Shown: piece by piece, positions 13,528 through 23,658 of the stretch
How the letters are laid out: every line of letters begins with the position of its first letter
How positions within the stretch are numbered: position 1 is the stretch's first letter
Origin: Neopestalotiopsis rosae
Lineage: Eukaryota; Ascomycota; Sordariomycetes; Amphisphaeriales; Sporocadaceae
Length of the DNA: 64,000 nt
NCBI GenBank assembly: GCA_023078685.1
Contig: JALGAS010000002.1
Location: 6,944,001-7,008,000, forward strand
Direction of reading: 5' to 3'
Notes under the pieces: model-generated
What the model was told of the DNA's origin: nothing
Databases searched by the model: none
The model's input: the letters and a program-made list of their open reading frames with translations, nothing else
Position numbers and translations under genes: made by a program

Positions 13528-16500
13528 GCACATGATCCTACACGCCTCATATGCACTCTTACGCGCTACGCATCGAGCGCGTAGATACGAGTGCTAATGT
13601 CATTGGATTTTGATGTATTATACCATCTCGCTCTCGAAGCCCAGGGCTCCGAGGCTGCGTCGATGGATTTGAATTTGTGTGTTGAGCAATGATTCCCCTC
13701 TTGTTAGCAGTGTTTTGGAAGGATCATCCCAGAGACTACGACACCGGTTTGGGCAAGGAGGGGCGACGGCATCGCATCATGTGTGAAAGAGAGCCAATGA
13801 ATGCTACGAGGCAACGATATTACCTCTTGTTGCCCGATTATGAGCACCTGACCCTCCAGGACATTCGGGGCGAATGTGGCAATCGGGCAACGAGGATGTC
13901 GACGCGGAAATGACGGAACGGAATCACAGGGATGGCAAAGTGGGAAAGCTCTGCGCTTGGGACAAGACCAAGGTCAGGGAACGAAGGAAACAAACACGAA
14001 AAAACCGCACAAAAAAAAAAAAAAGAATCTCTAACGGAAAGGGGAACTTGGTTATCGATTTTACTGTATTTGTGTACATGGGTTGGATGGGAAGAGAGAT
14101 ACCCTGGTGGCCTTGAGGATGCATACACAAGGGCGAAAAGAAATATAGAGAAAGACGCGTCTGCTCTCACGGGCAATCATGACTTGGCGGGAAGGCTACT
14201 AGGAAAGAAAGCCTCTGGTGTTTTGGTCATTATTTCATGGATGGTCTAATGGATGACAAAGTAGGTACGTAATGTACCTAACTCAGGTAGCTGGTAATAC
14301 CCCGGAGCTTGTACATGTACATGGTCAGACAGTTCGAAATTGACTTGTATTATTCGCATCGAGAAAAAGATGTTATACCCTATATTGGTCCTCTATCTTG
14401 TTGAGTTAGGGATACTAAAGACCATTGAGGAATGAATAGTAATTGTGAGGCGACGTCGTCATGGGAGGCGTTTTCATTGGGCACGATCAATGCCCAATCG
14501 GCGAATATGGACAAGACGGTTGAAGATCATCTCTCGGCGCCTTGCATATTCGACCAGTAGCACGGTGAGATTAAGTGCCATTTTGGTGGGATTTTGGGGG
14601 TGGTCTATATGAAGATGCAAGGGTTCTCTACTTTCCCGTACAATTTCCAATACCTTGATGAAGCTATTGGGTACTGTACATAGTCGGGCTGGCATTTTGC
14701 AGTAGTTGATATTTGTGAGCAGTGGTCAATCAAGTTAGTATGAATGTTGTATCAATATCGTACTTGGTATATGTTTAAAGTCTCGTGGTTGACACCAGAC
14801 TAGCTTGCACAGGTTACAGGTACCTACTAGGCTGACTTACATTAGGCTACATGCCCCCTGAAGGCAGGGCAGGCGCGATTGCAACAGCCACCCAACATTA
14901 AGCTCTAGTCCCCTACTTTTGCCTACCTAATGTTTAGCCTGGACTGACGGGATGAGCTCTGGACTCTGCATCTATCTTTCCCCTCGACATTTCCGTCGGG
15001 CGTCAATCTGCCAAATGCTTGAGAAGAAGAAAAAGAAACATGATCCAAGAAAGAAAGACTGGAGTCTATCCCTCGGTACTAAGCGACATTATTCTAACAA
15101 ACCTCCGCAATTGGGCACTATTGAGTCGGCCAGCCCCAGATCGACGTCTGGGGGATCAGCACCCATCCTGATCTAGCCTTAGCCTACTGCTCTATCTACC
15201 AGTTACCTAGGTTAGGTAGGCAATCAACAAACGCGATTGAGGCGCACCATCATGCGAGTGTTCCTGCCCACCCAACATCAACTCCCTCCCTCCCTCCCTC
15301 CCTTTCAGCCTCAGAAGGGCCCAATGATTGATGGAAGAGAAGCTAGAATAGCAAAGGGGAAAAAAAAAGCAAGTGCATGGCCCAAACCGACCATACTTGA
15401 CCTCTGTCGGACCTGCGCCTTACCCGCCAGAACCAGCTGTTGATTCGACCGCCCTTACGCCGAGACTGCTCCTCCTGCGAACTGCTGCAATGGCTTAGAT
15501 CCCAAGCACCCGGGTCGGTGGCTTTCCCAATCATCAGACATGATGCTGACAGACTATAGCCATCCTGTTGCATCCTTGTGCTTCATTGGGCACATATCTC
15601 CAACGCCATGATCCAAAATATCATGTAGCATTCAGCTACGGCTCCACCCTCATGGGTTCCAAATGGATGCTAGCTGCTGGAGCGAGGTACTATGCGTGCT
15701 CCGCTTGCTCAGTCGCCAGTGCTACCTGCCCTGCTGCAATGTACCTATCTACGCAGCTTTCCGGGGAGTTCGTCTCGTCACTTCTATCTCGTGGTCCTGT
15801 CATGAGCCGGAAATCATGATGAGAAGAAGCAGCAGATTCCCTTATTCCCGGAAGAGCACCGCCGGTGTACTTTGAAGAGAGGCGACGAACCCTGGTCAGT
15901 AATTATGGACGCCCAATGGCAACCCTCTCAGGCCGTATGACTAGGTATACTTCTCCGCCCCCGGTGAGGAGAGTTGCTTGAAGCAACATGGGTTGGTGTT
16001 GAGCACTATAGTTCACGGTCACCAGTGCGATCCCAAAGGTGCAACTCTGGGCTCGCAGTCAACTCCCAGGCACGGTTTCACATGGCCAGGATAAAGGCTC
16101 AGGTGATGCGGCACTCTTGTGTGAGGGCATCGCAGCCCCAACCAAAGTCGCTTGATCACTTGCCTTCTACCGTGAGGCATGATCGCAGGGGAACCGCTGG
16201 ACATGGCGACTTGACAAATTGCCATTTACGGTCGACCGCGTCTTCTCATTGGCTCAGAGCAAAACGTCGCCTTGTCTAGCGATCAGGCGCGGAGGACCCC
16301 CGGAGAGCTGGCAGCCCTTCTTAGCGCCCCAATGCAGTAACCTACATAGTACGGTACTTGTAGGGCAGGCTCTGCCTGGATGGAAGGGAGAGGCTCCATC
16401 GCCCCTCCGCCGGGGTTTGATAGAGGGCAGTCCAGACTACACTAATCTGTACTGTCAGCTCTGTACCCAGACTGGCTGCATGATCGTTCAAGGGTCGTTG

Positions 16501-18974
16501 TGGCGGAGCCCCCACTGCTGCTGAGGTTATGATCCGCTCAACTTGTCTTTTGCATCAGGCATTGTAACGATTCAGGAGTACTAATTGTCTGAGCTGCAAG
16601 CTGTGTCCATTGCTAATTCCTTGCGAGCTGAGGGGAGTGCAGGGAGAAGGATACAGAAGCAAAGGCTCTATCGCGAGAGACTCCTGATTGCTAAATCTAC
16701 CAGCGTCGCCGGGGATCCGAAATTTGACGACGACGAGCTGTCACAATTATACGCAAACCCCTCTGCCAAAACAGATCCGCCCCCAAAGATGCGACCCATC
16801 GAACAAGGGTTTCGGAGATCACCTTTTGCAAGGCTGCAGCCTTAAGATGACAGATTTCAAGCTGGGTGGATTACTTCTGGTGTTTTCCGGCCGATTCGGC
16901 CAAGTCCGGCTTGTCCTTCATTGCCTCTTCGCTTTTCTTTTATGCACCCCCCTTTTGTGGTTGATCATTAATCTGACGGATTGGCGATGGAGGTATTTTG
17001 CTTTGCTCATCGCTAAAGCGCCTCTCGAATGGCATGGGCTCCCCACGAAACAATGCCCCGGTCGTTAATGCATAAGCAACATCAAGACCGGTCTGCAGTG
17101 TCTACTGCAGGGCATGGCTTTGTCAGCGACAGGTGTTTGCACGCACCCCTTGCAGACTGAATGCTGCAAACGAGTTTAGGTTTGGCCGATCTCCGACACT
17201 CCGTACTACTGTGTACAACATGCTTCAGCTGGGTCTCTACGGAATATTATCGCAACACAACACGTACTACGACAAGACGAATCCACCAAGTTCGGAGATA
17301 TGTCGACGATCTGAAGTTTGGACACTGTGAGCTGCGGGAAGATCCATCCTCCCCCACACTGACTGGCGGCTTCCCGTAGGTTAGATTTGTTTTAGCGTAT
17401 CCGTGTCCCTAGGCCACCTATAATGCCAACCTTATAATACCATACTATTGGGACTTGCGGCTATTAGGACTATGCTCGGTTTCAGAGTCTCAGATTTTGT
17501 TATGCCGGCGGCAAATCTCTGCCTGGGCCATGACTTACTTTTCATGACATTCGACCTCACCGGCAATCGCTTCAATGGTGCAGCCTCAGTGTGGCTGGAC
17601 TGCCAAAGACTGACCGCCTGCTGTGCACCACACACTTGGTACTCATGAAGACTTTCTGTAGTGCCGAGCTCCCGGGACTCTCATGACATTCAGCCAACAA
17701 GAAAAAGAAAAGAAACAAGACCGACTGCGGAATGTCCATTTCTGGTTAATGATATGGCTGCAGGGCCTGAGATTACCATATGTGCGTCATGTCTCAATTC
17801 CATTCCCGCTGTTTCGGGCCATCTGCAGATGACTAAGACCGCCCTAGGGATGTAGTGCAAATGACATCTCCCGGCCTCCCGCACCACCCATCCCAGCATT
17901 TGATTCTAATATAGGAATATGTTCCATGTTTCAGCGGAACTAGTGACTGCATAGATCGATTGTCTCTAGCCCGGGGTTTGACATATTGAAAACAAATACT
18001 TGCAAAGAGAAAACAAGAATCGAGGGGAGAAAAAAAAAGGCAAACGACACCAAAAATAAAGGATAGTATGTTTAGATTATCCCTGGTCCCAGCCTCTCGC
18101 TTCTCTCGCAACGCTGCAATATACACCGAGCCTGCCGACACGGGTCGCGCTACACAATGCTGCCGTCATGACTCGGATAAGCAAAACATGACTGCAGCTG
18201 CATTTAATTACCATCAGGTCACAGATATATGGCATTTTCCCCCAAAACATCCAATACAGCTCGTCATTTGACACTGTCTTGACCAGGGTTTACAATCTCG
18301 CGAGGCAATTGCAGCCCATGAAGTCTTTGGAGAAATGACACAATACGAGATTTGTCTGAGTCTATACGAGCGCGAGCTGCTTTTTCTGCTCGTTTCCCCC
18401 CTGGTCTCTTCAATACGCAAGCTGAATGCAACAGCTTGGTGCAACATGTGATGGTCGGTCGATGTGGGAAGGGTTCGAAATCGCGAGGCTGGATATTTCT
18501 GGCAAGGGGTTTATGCATAAACTCCGGAAGGGGAAAAAAAAGAGAAGAAGATGAGAAGAAATGGAGAAGATATTGTACACGATGAACTGATACATGCGTC
18601 AATGACACCGGGAAAAGTTCACAGCTGGTCATGTGTGATACGTGTATTTGATGTCAAATTTCCTAAGGGGCCAGTCACTACTCGACGGAGAGTAATGCAA
18701 CGGAGGCACCGCATTTTCGCTCTCTTGGTGAATCCACCATGTGCTTGAATCCACGTCTTCGGCCAGTAGACCAATTCAATCGCACATTATTTTGCAAGCA
18801 TGGATCGAGGTTTCACGAGGAGAGTGTATGTTTTGAGAAAGCTGTCATTGTGGTCATTAGATGTGTCTTGTGTATGTACTGTGTTTACATTTTTATCACG
18901 GCAGAAAAACTGCTTGAAGCTGTTTCTAGATGTTTGCCATTGCTGTTTTCCGAGTTCTCTTCTCTTCTCTTCTC
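13528..18974. other. Gene-poor stretch between convergent genes
   Basis: About 5.4 kb separate the unknown gene ending at 13527 from the (TTC)n tract. Open frames here are short and have no recognisable domains. Copies of AGGTA/TACCT-type motifs recur near 14266-14310, 14818-14840 and 15195-15222, and a (CTCC)n run sits near 15282-15304. No tRNA or transposase was seen. It may hold 3' UTRs or non-coding transcripts. Confidence 0.5.
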
Positions 18975-19124
18975 TTCTTCTTCTTCTTCTTCTTCTTCTT
19001 CTTCTTCTTCTTCTTCTTCTTCTTCTTCTTCTTCTTCTTCTTCTTCTTCTTCTTCTTCTTCTTCTTCTTCTTCTTCTTCTTCTTCTTCTTCTTCTTCTTC
19101 TTCTTCTTCTTCTTCTTCTTCTTC
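18975..19124. repeat. Uninterrupted (TTC)50 trinucleotide repeat
   Basis: The plus strand reads TTC without interruption for about 150 bp (50 units), preceded by a short CTCTT-type repeat. The complementary strand is a pure GAA tract. All overlapping open frames (poly-Ser, poly-Phe, poly-Leu, poly-Glu, poly-Arg) are trivial translations of the repeat. It lies about 600 bp beyond the stop codon of the FCP1-like gene on the minus strand. Confidence 0.97.
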
Positions 19125-19606
19125 CACTACGTCTTTCTTTGCCCCTTGCTCTTTTTGTTTGTTTGCCTGTCATCCTGCGGTTGCTGCTGCCCACCATCGA
19201 AGTACAGTCAACAGCGTTCGTGGTCTTCCTTTCCCTGGCCTGCCTTGAAATTGAAAGAAAGGTTGCATGGCATGCTTCTGGACCTGCTGGGTCGATGCTG
19301 AATGTATATAAAGATCTACATGTTCTTGAAAAAAACAAACCATCTCGCGATCATGATGACTTTGTTGTTGGTTCGTCTCGCTGAGCCGAGTCTTTTTGAC
19401 TATGACGATTGTCATCTTCAATGACTTTTTTCCAGTCCGTACTCCACGATTTTTCATTCCTCTATGCGAGGATCTGCTCGGTCGGGTTACTGTATATAAG
19501 AGGAGAAGCTTCTCTGATAGCTCCATGAGTCCGGTCCTTTGCATTGCATATTCTCTCACGTGTGCGAAGATGTCGTAAGGAAAATGATCTTGTCAATAAC
19601 CACTGA

Positions 19607-19637
<31 letters not shown>

Positions 19638-19721
19638 GGGCGTAAATTCCAGTGCTTTGAGCATGGGCATTGACATTTGCTCCTCCGCAGTCTAGAAGGT
19701 CATGACATTTCTTTCCCAAAT
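19125..19721. other. 3' flank of the FCP1-like gene, with a T28 tract
   Basis: No coding sequence is supported. The main feature is a run of 28 T at 19610-19637 (poly-A on the strand of the adjacent gene), about 85 bp beyond that gene's stop codon. It could be transcribed in its 3' UTR. Confidence 0.6.
19610..19637. repeat. T28 homopolymer
   Basis: Twenty-eight consecutive T on the plus strand, poly-A on the coding strand of the FCP1-like gene, about 85 bp downstream of its stop. Simple sequence; a retroposed poly-A tail is not supported by anything nearby. Confidence 0.9.
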
Positions 19722-21188
19722 CTAGGCCGCGCTGGCAAGTGTGAAGGAAGGGTCAAACTTGAACGGCCTCTCGCGAATAAAGGAACTGATATCGCTCTGG
19801 AACGCCAGCTCGTTGAGGTAATTATGAACCTGCGGTAGGACATAGCCCTCCTCCTCGACGTCGCCCTCGAACTCGGGCAGCTGGATGATGTTGTAGGGCT
19901 GCGAGCGCGCCTTTTCCTTTGAGTCGTCGATGAGCACCGTGTTGGTCTGGTCCCAGCGCGCGCCGCCCCGAGTCGCGTGAAACTCGGGGTGACTGGCCGC
20001 GACCCCCTCGTCGCTCCAGAAGCGCTCCAGCCGCTTGTAGCACTGCACGCGCTGGTGGTAGTCGGCCTCGCTCAGCCCGAGGGTGTCGCGGCCCCAGACG
20101 GCCACGAGCCGCGCCTGGTCCTCGCGCGACAGGATCTGCGGCACCATGCGCCCGACGTTCTCGGGCTTGGCCGACGACCAGATGGCCACGACAAAGGTCT
20201 GCAGGCAGTACTGCAGAAAGGTCCGGGTAAAGGGCCGCTCCACAAAGGTGGACGACTTTTTCGCGTTGGGACGGTGCAGCAGCGTGCCGTTGAGGTCAAT
20301 GATGACGAGGATGCGCCGCGGCTCTGCTAGGATGGACGGTGGGCGCGCCGACTGGGCAATGTAGGCCTTGCTCGGGTTGGGAACGCCGCCCGAGGCCGCT
20401 CCGGGTTTGGCATAGGGACGCTTCTTGGTTGATGATTTGGCGGATGTGGTAGTGGGGGTGGTACCTGCTGGCAGTGATGCTATGGCCTGCTGTTGCTGCT
20501 GCTGTTGTTGCATGAGCAATTTTCTTGCCTTCTTCTTATGCGGTTTCTTGCCAGACGATGCTGCTCCGTCCAGTATGGGTATGGTGGTATTCTGCATTTG
20601 GTGCGGCGTCAGCTGTGGCATCGGCTCTCCACCGACGCTGGGGGATGAGTCGCTGTCTTCTGCTGCCTCTGATGCGACAGCATCGTTAGCCTGTGCTTGT
20701 GCCTGGCGCGACTGCCCCCGACCCTGGTGCCCATGCCGTTGCTGCTGATGATGATGAGGCTGTTGATGCCGCTGCTGTTGTTGAAAATGACGTTGCTGAT
20801 GCTGCCCATGATATTGTGGTTGCGACGACCACGACGAGGGTGACGGTGTCTGCATCGGCGGCATCATCATCATTCCCGGCGCAAAGACTCCAGCAAACGG
20901 ATTGAGCGATGGCGGCGGCGCATGATTTGCGTGCCCACCATAAAAGTCTTGAGGGTTCATGATGTCGACAGTGGTGCTACCGCCCTCTTCATCGCCCCCA
21001 GGCAGCGGCGTCTGTTGCTTGATGCTACTGCCAATGTACCGCGCGGAAATGCAGGCGTGTAGCACCGGCAACGGCGTTTGCCGCTGCAGAGGATGAAAAA
21101 ATTGGAGTTGCCGTCGTCCACAGGAGATGCCAGAGACAAATCGCGCGACGACGAGTGCTTGCCTTGATGATGCGATGACCGATGGCAT
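19722..21188 (-). CDS. FCP1/NIF-like HAD-domain protein with degenerate catalytic motif
   Basis: One exon of 488 aa from the ATG at 21188; a second in-frame ATG at 20960 would give 412 aa. Residues 1-65 lack acidic residues and contain many Arg, like a mitochondrial presequence. Next come a Pro/Met/Gln/His-rich region with polyQ (about 100-235) and a Lys-rich patch (KKPHKKKARK) that could be a nuclear signal. The FCP1/TIM50-type HAD domain covers about 290-480. Its first motif is DLNGTL near residues 298-303, where phosphatases have DxDxT, so the second Asp (general acid/base) is Asn. Motif II (IWSSAK) and motif III (LIDDSKEKA) are present. Related fungal proteins also read DLNGTL as far as I recall. 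Phosphatase activity is doubtful; partner or location is unknown. Confidence 0.88.
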   Translation of the reverse strand: MPSVIASSRQALVVARFVSGISCGRRQLQFFHPLQRQTPLPVLHACISARYIGSSIKQQTPLPGGDEEGGSTTVDIMNPQDFYGGHANHAPPPSLNPFAGVFAPGMMMMPPMQTPSPSSWSSQPQYHGQHQQRHFQQQQRHQQPHHHQQQRHGHQGRGQSRQAQAQANDAVASEAAEDSDSSPSVGGEPMPQLTPHQMQNTTIPILDGAASSGKKPHKKKARKLLMQQQQQQQQAIASLPAGTTPTTTSAKSSTKKRPYAKPGAASGGVPNPSKAYIAQSARPPSILAEPRRILVIIDLNGTLLHRPNAKKSSTFVERPFTRTFLQYCLQTFVVAIWSSAKPENVGRMVPQILSREDQARLVAVWGRDTLGLSEADYHQRVQCYKRLERFWSDEGVAASHPEFHATRGGARWDQTNTVLIDDSKEKARSQPYNIIQLPEFEGDVEEEGYVLPQVHNYLNELAFQSDISSFIRERPFKFDPSFTLASAA

Positions 21189-22123
21189 TGAGCAGCCCAA
21201 GTGCGCCGAAGAATAATCAATGCACGCTTTGATAAGATGATTCTTGCTTGTTGTTGATGTTCAAAAGTCCAGACAATTTCTCACGTGCATCGTCGCAATT
21301 GAAATTACTGCAGTGTCTTGGGTCGCGATTCATGGCGGATCGGCAGCGGCAAAAAAGTGGAGACATTGCATCTGGTCTTCAGAGTGCCTATCAAAAAGGC
21401 AGATTTCATTCACGTGTTTCCACTGATCAAGTTACTAAGAGAACGTGGAAGGTGTATTGGAAGTGCCTGATATCTCGTATATTATTTGTTCATATTACAA
21501 GCAAAAGGAGTGGCAGAGGTCCTATACGAAGCATATAATATTGCTGAGTGAGTCTCCTGCCCGATACTAGTTCTTGTGAGCATGCACACAGAATTCACAT
21601 GTCTACATCAGCGCATGAATCCCTTTCATTCAGCTTTGTCTCCACGAGAAGATTCTAATCGTTCTTTTCTTGAATATCAAGACCTTTCCCTTTGCTCTAA
21701 GACTCAAGCCTTGAAGCAACGAAAGAGGATGTACCAAGATACGAGGATGTTTCTTTACAACACCAGGATCTGCGTCTCACTATTGACAAGTTTCCAAGGC
21801 CAAAAGATCCAGAATTGAGATGACTGGCATTATCCACTGAGCTGTCCATAATCGGTTTCGTATATTATTTTATGTTAAGTAATGTACAAGTGGCGAGTAG
21901 AAGCCAGAAGTAAAATAATGCCAAGTAAAAGCGCCAACTCCAAGCTCATTCATAAAGATACAACATTTTAGCAACTGACAGCCGCCTTCATAGCCTTTCT
22001 CTCTTCCACGTGAACCTGAATTTCGTGTCCCTGTCCTCTGCGGGATTCATTGCCCATTGATTCCGCTCCTCATTCCAAAAGTTGTAAACAAATACATCCA
22101 CACCAACGCACTCGCCGCGGCCA
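21189..22123. other. Intergenic region, nothing assigned
   Basis: About 930 bp between two minus-strand genes: the promoter of the FCP1-like gene and the 3' flank of the 80-aa gene. Short open frames here show no recognisable features. Confidence 0.5.
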
Positions 22124-22443
22124 TCATTTTCTGCTGCTGGCATTCTTCCATTCCTTTTCCCACTTCTCAATAGCCTTCTTAGTTTTCTGGACCTTTTCCC
22201 TCAGTGAAGTCGGCTTTCCATTGCCTGCCGACAAGTGTTCGACGGGCGTCGTCTGAGTCTCAGACACATAGTCCCTGACGGACTCGGATGGATTCTCTCC
22301 TTGCGCTAATTGTCCATCACTGCACATTTTTGATTAGTCCTCTAGACATATATTCCGTGAAAAAGAAAAGATAGTTCATAATTCATGGGGACTCACCGGC
22401 CTTGGGATGATGTAGCGCACGAAGCGTTGGACTGAGATGCCAT
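22124..22443 (-). CDS. Small uncharacterised protein, 80 aa, two exons
   Basis: Exon 1 is 22443-22397 and exon 2 is 22319-22124, joined in phase through a GTGAGT donor and a TGCAG acceptor. The product is polar throughout: a Ser/Gln-rich N-terminus, an acidic middle, and a Lys/Glu/Trp-rich amphipathic C-terminal helix (REKVQKTKKAIEKWEKEW). There is no signal peptide, membrane segment or known domain. The clean intron and in-frame join support a real gene; the function is not known. Confidence 0.6.
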
Positions 22444-23658
22444 GGCGAGAGCTTCTTGCGGTCATGGAGCTTATACGGGTGGCTGTTATAGTGATGGGCT
22501 CACTTCTTCTTCAGCCATGGGATGCGCACCATTGAGCCAAGACTTGTCAATGGCCAATGTTGGATTATGTCAATGATTCGACCTTTTCCAAAGGGGTTTT
22601 CAGGACGTTACGAGTGGCGGCAACAATTGGTAGAGGGAGAAAAGGTCAATCAATTATACAGCAAGATTGGGGATAAGTCTCGCCAGAAATACAACATGTT
22701 CTGCCTATTTCATGATTCGCGACTCCGGGTCGTAACTTCCACGATAGATGCACTGAAGCTATCGTGCTGCCTGATGGCCAATGGGTCACAACCTGAATTG
22801 TGCTTTCCATGAGATCTGTTTAAAGGCTGAAGACGAGATGGAGTTGCTGTCTCTTGTTCCCCTTTTACAGAAGTTGGTTCAGGACGAAAAAGTGAAGCAG
22901 CTTCGCGTCGAGTGCAAGGAAAGGTGGTCGGTTGCAGGGCTGGTCCGATCATGATGTGTCGGTCCGACTGTCAAGAGGAATTGATCCGCGTCCGCGGTCC
23001 TGGTAATCGATAGATAAAGGTCGCGGTCACGGCTGTGCTAGCCTTACGAACTGCTGCCGTGTTGATGTTAGTAGAGCCTCACCCCATGTTCCTGTTTGAG
23101 CATGGGGGTCCAGCTGTTGGCTGCATGCGAACTGGGGACTAGGCGTCAGCACAGCGGTGCGGACCCATTTCCGTGGGGGATGACGTCTGCTACACACGGG
23201 ATATTGAGAAGAAATTCAGCCCTCTTGTTCTAGAAGGCTTCTGGAAAGGTCTTTCGAGCCCTTCGGTCAGGAACAGGGCTAGATGGTCAGCAAACCTCTG
23301 TGCTCTCCCTGCAAGGGCGACGTACTATGTATATCTGCGCGTGGCTTGACGAGGTCTGGGCCCTGCTATCATTGTGGATGCATTCTGTACTGTATACTTG
23401 ATCACGTATTACTTGGGGCATCCAAATCAATGGCAGCGGAAATTCAGGTCACAATGTTACACCAGTTGTTGCCAACAGGAGATCATAAGGTATGCGAGTA
23501 CAAGATAACAAGTAATTTAGTAATTTGCTACGGGTGCCAAATCGTCAAATTGCCGATGATATTTTGGATCCGGTTTATTTGAAAGGACCTGACTGGTAAA
23601 GTCAGAATCTTGCTATTACTGGTTTTGTAATGTCCGGTACTAAAGCAAGGGCGAGAGG
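22444..23658. other. Intergenic region, nothing assigned
   Basis: About 1.2 kb upstream of the 80-aa gene and downstream of the sugar transporter. No supported open frame, RNA gene or repeat is visible. Confidence 0.5.

Noticed and set aside
18739..19384. Several 80-190 aa frames across the (TTC)50 tract
   Set aside because: They are homopolymer translations of the repeat in all frames on both strands with no coding sequence around them.
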